Source of the DNA: an uncultured Bacillota bacterium
GTDB lineage: Bacteria > Bacillota > Clostridia > Oscillospirales > Oscillospiraceae
DNA: 64,000 nt
Reading direction: 5' to 3'
NCBI GenBank assembly: GCA_947426945.1
Contig: CANEFX010000009.1
Location: forward strand, 29,442 to 93,441
Below, one piece after another: positions 42,390-51,858 of the stretch (position 1 is its first letter; each line of letters begins with the position of its first letter). The position numbers and the translations under genes were made by a program. Below the pieces are notes generated by a model. It saw only the letters and a list, made by a program, of their open reading frames with translations, made no database searches and was not told the origin of the DNA.

Positions 42390-43451
42390 ATGGCGCAGGT
42401 CATGGTCAACTTTCGTATGGACGAGGATGTTAAGAAAAATATGGAGCAGGCTTGCAGGGAGATGGGGCTGAGCATGACGACCGCCTTTACTATTTTTGCC
42501 ACCAAGGTGGGCAAGGAAAAACGGATTCCCTTCGAGGTCACAGCGCAGCCCCGCAGCGCAGAGCCCCGTCAGCCGCGCCATTTTCCCCCGGAGCTTCAAC
42601 CGGCCGGAACGGAGCGGAGCGGGCTGATTCAGCGGCGGGAACGGCTGGAGGAGCTGTGTACGCAGATCCGCCGGTCGCTGACCGTCCTCCACACCGCCGT
42701 CCCCGCCTCAATCACAGGCCTGACCATGGAGCGGATCCGGCTGCTGTGCGGCGACGAGCTGAAGGATAAGGCCGCCGGCGTCTCCAAGGCCTGTAAGGCG
42801 CTGTTTATCGGCAGAAGCGCCGGGCTGCTGGAAAAAAAGGACCTCAGTATCCTGGACGGGTACGCCGACGGCCTGGCCTCCATCGCGGAGGAGCTGTCAG
42901 ACCTGGAGCACACCCTGATCCCCGCCATGAAGTCCTGCCCGGGGACAGATTCCGACGGCTTTGCCCTCTATGAACGGCGGCTGTCGGAGATCTCCCAGCG
43001 CTTTGACGGCCTTGCCCCCGTGATGCAGCAGTTTCTGAATTCCACCGCCTGCGGCAGCGGCGCTCAAGCGGTCAGGGCACGTCTCCGCCAGGCCGCAGCT
43101 CCCGTTGAAACCCCCTATGTGCGGGCGGCGCTGGAAAATCTGGAGACCCAGGTCCTCCGATACTGCGATGCGTTGGAGCCCCAGACAGCCTCCCGCCTGG
43201 AGAGTGACTACCTCCAGGTGCTGGAGCTCACCCTGGGGGAGCTGGTCCGGTCAGAACGGGAGGGCTCGGACACCGGCGGACAGGCGGCCCTCTGCCTGCG
43301 GGCGGCAAACGTGCTGTCTCAGGTGATTTCCGGCAACGGACAGCGCCGGCAGGAGTGGAGCCGGCGGAGCCTGGAGGCGGAGGTGGAGGCCCTGGAGCGT
43401 CTGGCCGCCATGCGGGGGGACGTCTCCTGCGGCATAGAGCCGGAGATGTGA
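42390..43451 (+). CDS. RelB/DinJ-like RHH domain fused to a long unknown helical domain
   Basis: A 353-residue protein. Residues 1-~50 read as a RelB/DinJ antitoxin ribbon-helix-helix (VNFRMDEDVKKNMEQACREM, then MTTAFTIFATKVGKEKRIPF). A Pro/Arg linker follows, then ~280 residues of predicted helix with no motif I know (for example ELSDLEHTLIPAMKSCPG). Typical DinJ antitoxins are ~85-95 residues and are followed by a YafQ/RelE toxin; no toxin gene follows here. AGGAGG (42376-42381) lies eight bases before the ATG at 42390. Single gene with its own promoter. A DNA-binding regulator with a new effector domain is the simplest reading. Confidence 0.8.
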   Translation: MAQVMVNFRMDEDVKKNMEQACREMGLSMTTAFTIFATKVGKEKRIPFEVTAQPRSAEPRQPRHFPPELQPAGTERSGLIQRRERLEELCTQIRRSLTVLHTAVPASITGLTMERIRLLCGDELKDKAAGVSKACKALFIGRSAGLLEKKDLSILDGYADGLASIAEELSDLEHTLIPAMKSCPGTDSDGFALYERRLSEISQRFDGLAPVMQQFLNSTACGSGAQAVRARLRQAAAPVETPYVRAALENLETQVLRYCDALEPQTASRLESDYLQVLELTLGELVRSEREGSDTGGQAALCLRAANVLSQVISGNGQRRQEWSRRSLEAEVEALERLAAMRGDVSCGIEPEM

Positions 43452-43615
43452 GCCCCGGCCTCCCCGGTTATATCTGGCCCCGGGAAAATTTCAAGCCGTC
43501 CGGAAACAGCCTCTCCCCGTGCCGGCACATCCGCCCCGTACCCCGCAGAAGCTGTTTCCATGGCTTGTTGATATAAAAAAACACCTATTTGTTAAATTTG
43601 AAAGGAGGAATCCCT

Positions 43616-45112
43616 GTGCTTGACATTATTTTGCGCGTACTTCCCGCTATTGTGATTGTGGTGATCGTGGCCGTCATTTTCCTGCTCGGCTATGTCAAGG
43701 CTCCGCCCGACCAGGCGTACATCATCTCCGGCCTTAAGAAAGAGAGCAAGGTGCTCATCGGCCGGGCCGGAATCCGCGTCCCCTTTTTAGAGCGCATGGA
43801 CAGGCTGTACCTGGGCCAGATGACTGTGGACATCAAAACGGAGCAGTCCGTCCCCACCAGCGACTTCATTAACGTCAACGTGGACGCCGTAGCAAAGGTC
43901 CGCATCTCTCCTCACCCGGAGGGGATCAAGCTGGCGGCCAAAAACTTCCTGAACAAGCGCCCCGAGGAGATCACCAAAGACCTTCAGGATTCCCTCCAGG
44001 GCAACATGCGTGAGATTATCGGCACCTTGTCCCTCAAGGAGATCAACACGGACCGGGACTCCTTCTCCGACCAGGTGATGCAGAAGGCCAGCAAGGACAT
44101 GGACAAGCTGGGCATTGAGATTCTCTCCTGCAACATCCAGAATGTCACCGACGAGAACGGACTTATCAAGGATCTGGGCGCCGACAACACCAGCCTGATC
44201 AAGAAAAACGCCGCCATTGCCAAGGCCCAGGCGGACCGGGACATCGCCATCGCCCAGGCGGAGGCGGAGCGGGAGTCCAACGAGGCCAGGGTCCAGGCAG
44301 ACACTCAGATTGCCCAAAAGCAGACTGAGCTGGAAATTAAGCGGGCCGAGTTGAAGATTATGGCCGACGGCAAAAAGGCCGAGGCCGACGCCGCCTATGA
44401 AATCCAGAGCCAGGAGCAGCGCAAGAGCATTGAAACCGCCACGGTTAACGCGGAAATTGCCAAGACTCAGCGCCAGGCTGAGCTGAAGCAGTACGAGGTG
44501 GAGGTAGAGAAGCAGAAGCTGGAGGCGGAGATCCGGGCCAAGGCGGACGCCGAGCGCTACCGCCAGCAGCAGGAGGCCGAGGCCGACCTGTTCAAGCGTC
44601 AGAAAGACGCGGAGGCGGCCCGCTATGAACAGGAGCAGAAGGCCGAGGCGGAGATGAAGATTGCCGAGGCGCAGCGGTACACCAAGGAGCAGGAGGCGGA
44701 GGGCATCGCCGCCGTGGGCAAAGCGGAGGCTGAGGCTATCCGTGCCAAGGCTCTGGCCGAGGCCGAGGGCATTGACAAAAAGGCCGAGGCCATGAAGAAG
44801 TACGGCGAAGCCGCCGTCATTGAGATGGTCATGCAGGCCCTGCCCGAAATTGCCAGACATGTGGCCGAGCCGCTGTCCAAGGTGGATAAGATTACCATGT
44901 ACGGCGAGGGAAACAGCGCCAAGCTGCTGGAGGATATCATCACCGGAACCTCACAGGTCACCGAGGGCATCGCCCAGAGCATGGGCATCGACGTAAAATC
45001 CCTGGTGGCCGGCATGCTGGGCGGCAAGCTGGCCGGCGGAGAGGAGAAAACCATTATCATCCAAAACCCCTCCCCCGCCGACAAGGAGAGCAAGCCCTCC
45101 GGCCAGGCGTAA
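43616..45112 (+). CDS. Flotillin-like SPFH-domain membrane protein
   Basis: A 498-residue flotillin. It has an N-terminal membrane helix (about 4-26), an SPFH/band 7 domain at about 28-200 (YVKAPPDQAYIISGL, then DFINVNVDAVAKVRIS), and a long Glu/Ala-rich coiled coil at about 200-410 (repeated AEAE/KAEA). The C-terminus is hydrophobic and Gly-rich (SLVAGMLGGKLAGGEE). Flotillins scaffold ordered membrane patches. The start is a GTG at 43616, seven bases after AAAGGAGG; the TTG-initiated frame from 43589 lies upstream of the site. No NfeD gene accompanies it, unlike in many genomes. Confidence 0.94.
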   Translation: MLDIILRVLPAIVIVVIVAVIFLLGYVKAPPDQAYIISGLKKESKVLIGRAGIRVPFLERMDRLYLGQMTVDIKTEQSVPTSDFINVNVDAVAKVRISPHPEGIKLAAKNFLNKRPEEITKDLQDSLQGNMREIIGTLSLKEINTDRDSFSDQVMQKASKDMDKLGIEILSCNIQNVTDENGLIKDLGADNTSLIKKNAAIAKAQADRDIAIAQAEAERESNEARVQADTQIAQKQTELEIKRAELKIMADGKKAEADAAYEIQSQEQRKSIETATVNAEIAKTQRQAELKQYEVEVEKQKLEAEIRAKADAERYRQQQEAEADLFKRQKDAEAARYEQEQKAEAEMKIAEAQRYTKEQEAEGIAAVGKAEAEAIRAKALAEAEGIDKKAEAMKKYGEAAVIEMVMQALPEIARHVAEPLSKVDKITMYGEGNSAKLLEDIITGTSQVTEGIAQSMGIDVKSLVAGMLGGKLAGGEEKTIIIQNPSPADKESKPSGQA

Positions 45113-45159
45113 CCTGCAGCCGCCTTGGCCCCTTCGCAAATCGTTCGCACCAAAAGGCC

Positions 45160-45195
45160 GGCGGTCTTCCGGAAACGGAAGGCCGCCAGTTTTTT
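45160..45195 (+). terminator. Flotillin gene terminator
   Basis: Stem GGCGGTCTTCCG (45160-45171) / CGGAAGGCCGCC (45176-45187) with one mismatch, then a six-T run. Confidence 0.9.
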
Positions 45196-45247
45196 CTGTA
45201 CATCTGTATAAATAAAAGCGGAGACACATTCCGTCCTTTTATCGGGC

Positions 45248-45276
45248 TTGTAAAACCGACCTGTTTATGGTAAAAT
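45248..45276 (+). promoter_or_regulatory. Promoter of the CDF transporter gene
   Basis: TTGTAA (45248-45253), 17 bases, TAAAAT (45271-45276), 33 bases before the ATG. Confidence 0.75.
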
Positions 45277-45309
45277 TCAAGAATTGCAAGACGACTGTGA
45301 GGTGCGCTT

Positions 45310-46488
45310 ATGACGGACTCATTTTTTCATTTCTGCCTGGGCGGCGGAGCCCCTCAGTCCCCCGAAACCCGCCGCCGGTGCGGCGTGCTGTCCGGGGGAA
45401 TCGGCATCGGGCTGAACCTGCTGCTCTTTCTGGGTAAGCTGCTGGCCGGGCTGGCCGTGTCCTCCATCGCCATCACCGCCGACGCCTTTAACAACCTGAC
45501 CGACGCCGCCTCCTCGGTGGTCACTCTGGTGGGCTTCCGGCTGGCCGGGCAGGAGGCCGACGAGGAGCACCCCTTCGGCCACGGCCGAATGGAATACCTG
45601 GCCGGCCTGGTGGTGGCCATGCTGATCCTGCTGGTGGGGGTGGAGCTGGCCCAATCCTCCTTCCGGAAGATTCTCCACCCCGGGCCGGTGGACTTCTCCG
45701 CCCCGGCGGCAGTCATTCTGGCCGTCTCGGTGGGGGTAAAGCTGTGGATGTTCTGGTTTAACCGGGGACTGGCCCGGCGCATCCAGTCCGCCGCCCTGTC
45801 CGCCACCGCTGCTGACTCCCTGTCCGACGCGGCCGCCACCGGCACTCTGCTGCTGGGCCTGCTGGCCGGGCACTTTTTACAGCTCCCGCTGGACGGCTGG
45901 CTGGGGCTGGGGGTGGCGCTGTTCATCCTGCGCACCGGCTGGGGGGCGGCCAAGGACACCGTGGACCCCCTCCTGGGCCGGCCCATGGACCCCGAGCTGG
46001 CTGCCGACATCGACCGCATCGTTCTGGGCCATGACTACATCCTGGGCATCCACGACCTGGTATACCACGACTACGGCCCCGGCCGGGCCATGATGTCTCT
46101 CCACGCCGAGGTCCCCGCCGACGGCGATTTTCTGGAAATTCACGACGTTATCGACCACATCGAGCGGGAGCTGAAGGCCAAGCACCACATTGAGACCTCC
46201 ATCCACATGGACCCAATCGTGCGGGACGGCCGCACCGAGGCCCTCCGCCGGCAGACGGCGGAGCTGGCCCGGGAGCTTGACCCCGTCCTTACTATCCACG
46301 ACTTCCGGGTCACCGCCGGGCCCATCCACACCAACATTCTCTTTGACGTGGTGGTGCCCTACGGCTTCCGCCTGTCCGACGGTGAGGTAAAGACCTTCCT
46401 TTCCCAAAAGCTGAAGGAGATGTCCGACCGCTATTTTCCCGTCATTCAGGTGGACCACTCCTATGTAGAGGGGCAAAAAGCGCCGTAA
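45310..46488 (+). CDS. Cation diffusion facilitator metal exporter
   Basis: A 392-residue CDF protein. Six membrane helices lie in residues ~25-220; the metal-site motifs are ITADAFNNLTDA in helix 2, EEHPFGHGRMEYLAGL after it, and ATAADSLSDAAATG in helix 5 (DxxxD pairs). A cytosolic domain (about 225-390) follows, with a duplicated-looking C-terminus longer than in YiiP. It probably exports Zn, Fe or Mn in exchange for protons; the metal is not decided by sequence. Ribosome site GAGGTG. Single gene with its own promoter. Confidence 0.95.
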   Translation: MTDSFFHFCLGGGAPQSPETRRRCGVLSGGIGIGLNLLLFLGKLLAGLAVSSIAITADAFNNLTDAASSVVTLVGFRLAGQEADEEHPFGHGRMEYLAGLVVAMLILLVGVELAQSSFRKILHPGPVDFSAPAAVILAVSVGVKLWMFWFNRGLARRIQSAALSATAADSLSDAAATGTLLLGLLAGHFLQLPLDGWLGLGVALFILRTGWGAAKDTVDPLLGRPMDPELAADIDRIVLGHDYILGIHDLVYHDYGPGRAMMSLHAEVPADGDFLEIHDVIDHIERELKAKHHIETSIHMDPIVRDGRTEALRRQTAELARELDPVLTIHDFRVTAGPIHTNILFDVVVPYGFRLSDGEVKTFLSQKLKEMSDRYFPVIQVDHSYVEGQKAP

Positions 46489-46605
46489 TTCACAAATTAT
46501 TCACCCAAAAACGGCCGCCTGCGCTATAATAGAATCGGATGTTTTATAAAAGCGGCCTGTGGCCGTCTCCCCGCAAATATACTTGGGAAAACGAGGTGCC
46601 GTGTT

Positions 46606-47298
46606 ATGTCCCAAAAGGTCCTGATCGTCGAGGACGACGCCAATATTGCCGAACTGCTTCACCTCTATCTGGAGAAAGAGGGCTTTCAGACCCAGGTGGC
46701 CAAGGACGGCGGCAAGGGAATCGAGCTGTTCCGCTCCTTCCAGCCCGACCTGGTTCTGCTGGACATTATGCTGCCTATTATGGACGGCTGGTCAGTACTG
46801 AGGAAGATCCGGGAGGGAGACAAGACCCCGGTTATCATGCTTACCGCCAAGGGAGAAACCGAGGATAAGGTCTCCGGTCTGGAGCAAGGGGCAGACGACT
46901 ACATCGTCAAGCCCTTTGAGATGAAGGAGGTGCTGGCCCGCATCCACGCCGTTCTCCGCCGCACCGGGATGGAGGAGGAGCAGGGGGAGAAAAAACTGTC
47001 CTTTGATAAGCTGGTCATCAACCTGGACTCCTATGAGCTGCTGGTGGACGGCCAGCGGGTGGACACCCCGCCGAAGGAACTGGAGCTGCTGTTCCACCTG
47101 GCCTCCTCCCCCAACCGGGTATTTACCCGGAACCAGCTGCTGGACGAGGTGTGGGGCTTTGACTACTTTGGCGACAGCCGGACGGTGGACGTGCACATCA
47201 AGCGTCTGCGGGAGAAGCTGGAGGGGGTCAGCGACCAGTGGCGGCTCAAGACCGTGTGGGGCGTGGGCTATAAGTTTGAGCTGGGAACGGCAGGCTGA
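46606..47298 (+). CDS. OmpR/PhoB-family response regulator
   Basis: A 230-residue regulator. In the receiver domain (1-~120) the phosphoacceptor is Asp53 (LVLLDIMLP), with an acidic pocket at E9-D11 and Lys in YIVKPFE. The winged-helix DNA-binding domain covers ~130-228 (ELLFHLASSPNRVFTRNQLL, then VDVHIKRLREKLE). It is first of four tightly linked genes with kinase, HtrA protease and Nudix. A TATAAT box at 46525-46530 marks the likely promoter. Confidence 0.96.
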   Translation: MSQKVLIVEDDANIAELLHLYLEKEGFQTQVAKDGGKGIELFRSFQPDLVLLDIMLPIMDGWSVLRKIREGDKTPVIMLTAKGETEDKVSGLEQGADDYIVKPFEMKEVLARIHAVLRRTGMEEEQGEKKLSFDKLVINLDSYELLVDGQRVDTPPKELELLFHLASSPNRVFTRNQLLDEVWGFDYFGDSRTVDVHIKRLREKLEGVSDQWRLKTVWGVGYKFELGTAG

Positions 47299-47300
47299 CT

Positions 47301-48743
47301 ATGCGCTCCTTATATCGGCGTCAACTGACCCTGATGGTGAGCACCATGCTGCTCTCCTTTACTTTACTGGCCGGCGCTTTCATGCTGCTGTCCTACCGAT
47401 ATATTATCGGGGAGACCCGGGACTCAGTGGAGCGCAACGCCGGCTATGTCTCCAGCTTCACCTCCACCTACTACCACCGCTACCTTACCCTGGATCTTCA
47501 GGACGAGTTTTACAGCAGCTATGTGGCCTCCATCGCTATGATCTCCGACTCCCATATCATCGTGGCCGGGCCGGACGGAAAAATTCTCTACGCCACCGCC
47601 GACGGCCAGTTTTATGACTACAGGGACAGCACACTCCCCGAGAACGTAATTTCCCAGGTTCTGAACGAGGGCTCCTTCAACGGCATGACCAACCTGGGGG
47701 GACTCTATCCGGAAAAGCGGTATCTGTCCGCCCTGCCCGTCACTAACCAGATCGGTCCCATGACTGTCACCCAGGGGATGGTGCTGGTGGCGGCCGATGC
47801 CTCCAACCTCTCTGAAATGTGGACGGCCACCGCTACCATCTTTTTCTTTTCCGCCGTGGTGGTATTCCTGATTTCCGTCATTGCCAGCACCCTCACCTCC
47901 GCCTATCAGACCCGGCCCCTGAACGAGATGGCCGAGGCCGCCCGAAAATTCGGCCAGGGGGAGTTTGACGTGCGGGTCACCGGTTATGAGGACCGGTGCG
48001 ACGAGGTCAGCGCCCTGGCCGAGGCTTTCAACTCCATGGCCAACTCCCTGGAGAAGGTGGAGAGCCAGCGCGCGGAGTTCATCGCCAATGTCTCCCACGA
48101 GCTGAAAACCCCTATGACCACTATCGCCGGCTTTGCCGAGGGTATTCTGGACGGCACCATCCCCCCCGAGCGGGAGCGGGAATCCCTGGAAATTGTAGTG
48201 TCCGAAACCCGGCGGCTCAGCCGTCTGGTGCGGCGTATGCTGGATTTGTCCCGGCTCAACGCCTTGGCGGAGAGCACCGTCACCGCCCAGGAGACTTTCG
48301 ACCTCACCGAGGTCATGTCTCGGGTACTCATCAGCCTGGAGTCCAAAATCACCGACCGGCGTCTGGACGTGGAAGTTCAGATGCCCGGAGACAAGCTGAT
48401 GGTATGGGGCGATCCGGACTCTATTACTCAAGTATGCTACAATCTGCTGGACAACGCGGCCAAGTTTGCCGCTCCCGGCACCGCCATCACCGTCCAGATC
48501 ACCAAAAAGGACGGTAAAGCCCACACCACCATCCGCAACCTGGGAGCCACCATCCCGCCCGACGAGCTGCCCCTGCTCTTTGAGCGCTTTCACAAGGCGG
48601 ACTACTCCCGCTCCATGGACCGGGAGGGCGTTGGCCTGGGGCTGTATATTGTCAAGACCATTCTGGGCAACCTGAAGGAGAACATTACCGTCACCAGTGA
48701 GGACGGGGTGACCCAGTTCCACTTTACCCTGACGCTGGCATAG
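47301..48743 (+). CDS. Sensor histidine kinase
   Basis: A 480-residue membrane kinase. It has an N-terminal helix (about 8-32), an extracytoplasmic sensor of ~140 residues, a second helix (about 175-200), HAMP, HisKA with the phosphorylated His266 in NVSHELKTPM, and HATPase_c with NLLDNAAKFA and GVGLGLYIVK. It starts two bases after the response regulator stop, so they are partners. With htrA downstream, it plausibly senses envelope or secretion stress like CssS, but that is inference from context. Confidence 0.96.
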   Translation: MRSLYRRQLTLMVSTMLLSFTLLAGAFMLLSYRYIIGETRDSVERNAGYVSSFTSTYYHRYLTLDLQDEFYSSYVASIAMISDSHIIVAGPDGKILYATADGQFYDYRDSTLPENVISQVLNEGSFNGMTNLGGLYPEKRYLSALPVTNQIGPMTVTQGMVLVAADASNLSEMWTATATIFFFSAVVVFLISVIASTLTSAYQTRPLNEMAEAARKFGQGEFDVRVTGYEDRCDEVSALAEAFNSMANSLEKVESQRAEFIANVSHELKTPMTTIAGFAEGILDGTIPPERERESLEIVVSETRRLSRLVRRMLDLSRLNALAESTVTAQETFDLTEVMSRVLISLESKITDRRLDVEVQMPGDKLMVWGDPDSITQVCYNLLDNAAKFAAPGTAITVQITKKDGKAHTTIRNLGATIPPDELPLLFERFHKADYSRSMDREGVGLGLYIVKTILGNLKENITVTSEDGVTQFHFTLTLA

Positions 48744-48787
48744 AAACCGAAGCCTCCCCTCCGGGGAGACCTTATGGGGGTGTTATG

Positions 48788-50029
48788 ATGGACAACCGAA
48801 ACGGCGGCTTGTGGCAGGGCGGCCCCTGGGAGCAGCCCTCTCCCGTCTTTCCCGCGCCGCCCGCCGTCCGCATCCCGGCCGCAGCCCGGGTCTCCCGCCG
48901 CCCCGTACTGCGGGTCCGGCGGAAGCGGCGGAAATGGCCCTGGTTTCTGGGTCTGGCCGCGCTGATCGGGGTTATCTGCCTGTCCACCGTGGTGCTGGAC
49001 CGGTATTTTTCCGCCCGGTCCCCCATTCGGGACCGCTTCCCCTCTATCGGAGGGGAGTGGCGTTACGAGGAACAGGAGGATTACAGCACCCAGCCTCCCT
49101 CCATTCCCCGGGCCGGCACCGGCACAGGGGTGACGGTGTCCCTTCTTCCTGTTCAGGGGGAGGCGCTGAGCTACACCCAGATCTATGACCGGGCCAGCCC
49201 CTCTGTGGTATCTATTGAATCCCAGAGCAGCCACGGCTACAGCGCCGGCACCGGGGTAGTGCTTACTCAGGACGGCTATCTGATCACCAACGCCCATGTG
49301 GTGGCCGGAGCCCGGCGGGTAGACGTTTTGCTGCACAGCAACCAGACTCTGTCCGCCAGTCTGGTCGGCTTCGACGCGGCGGAGGACCTGGCCGTGCTGA
49401 AGGTGGAAGCCGAGGGACTTGTTCCGGCTCAGTTCGGCGACTCCAACGCCCTGCGCATCGGCGAGCCAGTGGCCGCCCTGGGGGACTCCCTGGGTTACCG
49501 GGCCACCTTTACCGACGGCATCGTCTCCGCCCTGGACCGGGAGGTGGAGGTGGACGACGTGAATATGGCGCTTATTCAGACCAGCGCCGCCATCAACTAC
49601 GGCAACTCCGGCGGCCCCCTGCTGAACCAGTACGGACAGGTCATCGGAATCAACACCGTAAAAATTATTTCCGAGGACGGTTCCGCCGAGGGCCTGGGCT
49701 TTGCCATCCCCTCCCGGCGGGTGAAGTACGTGGCCGACCATCTGATTGCCGGGGAGGCCATCAAGGCGGGCGTTTTTGGCTTTATGGTGTACACCGCCCC
49801 CGTGGAGGGGGGCGGCCTGAAGCTCCGGAGCGTGGAGCAGACCAGCGATGCCTGGACCAAGGGTCTGCGCTCCGGGGATATCCTCATTGAGGCCAACGGC
49901 GCGCCCATCACCGGCCTTCAGGACCTGACCCGGCTCAAGCTGGGCCTGGGCGCGGGAGACAGCGTCTCCCTCACCTATCTCCGGGACGGAGCGCGGTTTA
50001 CTGTGGATGTGGAGCTGATTGAGGCATGA
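48788..50029 (+). CDS. HtrA/DegP-type membrane-anchored serine protease
   Basis: A 413-residue S1C protease. It has a Pro-rich cytosolic N-terminus with basic residues, one membrane helix (about 55-75), a trypsin-like domain with the triad His170 (NAHVVAG), Asp200 (AEDLAVL) and Ser274 (YGNSGGPL), and a C-terminal PDZ domain (about 320-410). It degrades misfolded exported proteins. The adjacent two-component genes fit stress control. Tandem ATGs at 48785 and 48788 are both possible; the second has better spacing from GGGGG. It overlaps the Nudix gene by four bases. Confidence 0.95.
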   Translation: MDNRNGGLWQGGPWEQPSPVFPAPPAVRIPAAARVSRRPVLRVRRKRRKWPWFLGLAALIGVICLSTVVLDRYFSARSPIRDRFPSIGGEWRYEEQEDYSTQPPSIPRAGTGTGVTVSLLPVQGEALSYTQIYDRASPSVVSIESQSSHGYSAGTGVVLTQDGYLITNAHVVAGARRVDVLLHSNQTLSASLVGFDAAEDLAVLKVEAEGLVPAQFGDSNALRIGEPVAALGDSLGYRATFTDGIVSALDREVEVDDVNMALIQTSAAINYGNSGGPLLNQYGQVIGINTVKIISEDGSAEGLGFAIPSRRVKYVADHLIAGEAIKAGVFGFMVYTAPVEGGGLKLRSVEQTSDAWTKGLRSGDILIEANGAPITGLQDLTRLKLGLGAGDSVSLTYLRDGARFTVDVELIEA

Positions 50030-50493
50030 TAAACACCACCTTGTGCTATATCCGGCGGGGAGACGAGTATCTGATGCTCCACCGAACCAAGAAGGAAAAC
50101 GACTTGAATAAGGACAAATGGATTGGCGTCGGAGGAAAGTTTCTGGACAAAGAGAGCCCGGAGGACTGCCTGCTTCGGGAGGCGGAGGAGGAGACCGGAC
50201 TGACTCTCACCGACTACCGCTATCGGGGGATTGTCACCTTTGTCTCCGACCGCTGGCCCACCGAATATATGCACCTGTTCACCGCCGACGGCTTTACCGG
50301 CACCCTTCGGGACTGTGACGAGGGGGTGCTGGAGTGGCTGCCCAAGGAACAGCTGCTGAAAATCCCCCACTGGGAGGGGGACGCCATCTTCCTGAACCTG
50401 ATCTGGCAGGACGTCCCTTTCTTCTCCCTCAAGGTATGTTACGAGGGGGACCGGCTGGCCGAGGCCGTCCTCAACGGCAAAAGGATCAAATAA
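50026..50493 (+). CDS. Nudix hydrolase (MutT/8-oxo-dGTPase-like)
   Basis: A 155-residue Nudix protein. The Nudix box reads GKFLDKESPEDCLLREAEEE followed by TGL (about residues 38-60), with the REAEEE metal-binding glutamates intact. Close in layout to MTH1/MutT-type 8-oxo-dGTP diphosphatases, though the substrate is not proven. It starts by an ATGA overlap with htrA and is the last gene of the stress operon. Confidence 0.93.
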   Translation: MINTTLCYIRRGDEYLMLHRTKKENDLNKDKWIGVGGKFLDKESPEDCLLREAEEETGLTLTDYRYRGIVTFVSDRWPTEYMHLFTADGFTGTLRDCDEGVLEWLPKEQLLKIPHWEGDAIFLNLIWQDVPFFSLKVCYEGDRLAEAVLNGKRIK

Positions 50494-50498
50494 CATGT

Positions 50499-50524
50499 GC
50501 GGCCCACGGAAGTCCGTGGGCCGC
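50499..50524. terminator. Bidirectional terminator after the Nudix and LCP genes
   Basis: Stem GCGGCCCACGGA (50499-50510) / TCCGTGGGCCGC (50513-50524) between convergent genes. The T-tracts are weak. Confidence 0.7.
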
Positions 50525-50535
50525 GTGTGTTATCT

Positions 50536-51714
50536 TTACATATATTTGTCCGCTTTGGCGATGTTCATATCCTCCAGGGTCAGATCCCGGTCATAGGGGT
50601 TGATCAGGCGGTTGACCAGCTCCAGCGTCCCCTCCTGATCCAGCTCATAGCACCACTTGGAGCCGCGGTAGACTGCGTCGCCCCGGCCGGGGAGGGTGGC
50701 CGTCTCCACCCCGGTGGAGGGGTCCAGGTTGACGGCCTGGCTGGCAAAGTAGAGCATTTCGTTCAAAGACAGGTCGGTATCCACCGTCTCGTTGAAGATC
50801 TCCACAAACCCGTTGATCTTGGTCAGGCTGTCCCAGGACAGCACCTTCTTGGCTAGCGCAATCAGCAGCTTCTGCTGGGTCTGGGTACGGCCCACGTCGG
50901 AGTATCCGCTGCCGTCGTTGTTTTTCCGGAAGCGGGCCACCTCCATGGCCTGCTGGCCGCTGAGAGGCTGCATACCCTCCTTAAAATGGATATGCAGATC
51001 GTTGTTGATGCTGGGGTCGTCGTAGTTCATATCGCAGGGAACATAGAAGTCAATGCCGCCCAGATAGTCCACAAGAGTGACAAAGCCCCTGATGTTCACC
51101 TTCACATAGCAGTCGATGGGGACGCCCAGCATATCGGACACGTCCTTGATCCGCTGCTCCACCCCGCCCCCGCCGTAGACCAGATGGGGACTGCCCTTCT
51201 GCCTGGCAACCAGGGTGTCCCGAGGAATGGAAATCACGCCCACCGTCTGGTCGTTGGTGTCGTAACGCATGACCATCATCACGTCGGTGAGGGTCCCGGC
51301 CTTGTCGGTGGCGGCCAGGAATACGGTGTAGACCCCCTTCCGCCGTTCCAGCTTGACCGGCACAACGCCGGGGTCCGCCGTGCTCACTCCCGTGCCGTTG
51401 GAGCCAGGGTTTTCGCCCTGCTGCACAGGCGGGGTCAGCTCGTTCTGCTCCGGCGCCTTCACCATCAGAGAAACGCCGATATAACCCGCCACGACGATGG
51501 CGGAGATGACCACCAGAAATATGTAAAAGCCTTTGAGCACACCTACCACGCCGCCCCGCCCCTTGGGGGCCGCCTTTCTCCGTTTGGCGGGCCTGTCATC
51601 CCAGTCGTCGTCCCGGCGGTGGGGCGGCGCGCTGCGGGCGCCGCTTTGGCTCCGGGAGGGCGCCGCCCGCCGCCCCTGGGGCTGGCGGGACATATTCAGA
51701 TATCTCTCTTCCAA
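50536..51714 (-). CDS. LytR-CpsA-Psr family cell-wall glycopolymer transferase
   Basis: A 392-residue LCP protein. The basic cytosolic tail (1-~55) is followed by one membrane helix (about 60-82), a linker, and the LCP domain (about 128-390) with VMMVMRYDTNDQTVGVISIP, RDTLV, DYLGGIDFYVP and a catalytic Arg-rich segment (ARFRKNNDGSGYSDVGRTQ). LCP enzymes attach teichoic-acid-like or capsular polymers to peptidoglycan outside the membrane. The start is taken as TTG at 51714, seven bases from GGAGG; an ATG at 51693 is the alternative. Confidence 0.94.
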   Translation of the reverse strand: MEERYLNMSRQPQGRRAAPSRSQSGARSAPPHRRDDDWDDRPAKRRKAAPKGRGGVVGVLKGFYIFLVVISAIVVAGYIGVSLMVKAPEQNELTPPVQQGENPGSNGTGVSTADPGVVPVKLERRKGVYTVFLAATDKAGTLTDVMMVMRYDTNDQTVGVISIPRDTLVARQKGSPHLVYGGGGVEQRIKDVSDMLGVPIDCYVKVNIRGFVTLVDYLGGIDFYVPCDMNYDDPSINNDLHIHFKEGMQPLSGQQAMEVARFRKNNDGSGYSDVGRTQTQQKLLIALAKKVLSWDSLTKINGFVEIFNETVDTDLSLNEMLYFASQAVNLDPSTGVETATLPGRGDAVYRGSKWCYELDQEGTLELVNRLINPYDRDLTLEDMNIAKADKYM

Positions 51715-51744
51715 AGGGGTCCCTCCCCGAGTTTAGTCCTTTCA

Positions 51745-51773
51745 AGTATACCCGCTTCGACCCGCTTCGGCAA
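51745..51773 (-). promoter_or_regulatory. LCP gene promoter
   Basis: On the minus strand TTGCCG (51768-51773), 17 bases, TATACT (51745-51750). The spacer holds a direct repeat GAAGCGGG twice. Confidence 0.72.
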
Positions 51774-51858
51774 GAGGAAAATACACCAATTCATAAAAAA
51801 TTAAGATTTTATGTCACCTTGTGAAATCAGGCCCGCCGGACAGGCACGCCGACCCGCC

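Noticed and set aside
42390..43451. A toxin-antitoxin pair
   Set aside because: Only the antitoxin-like RHH part is recognisable. The following gene is a flotillin 165 bases away, and no RelE/YafQ-type toxin frame is present.
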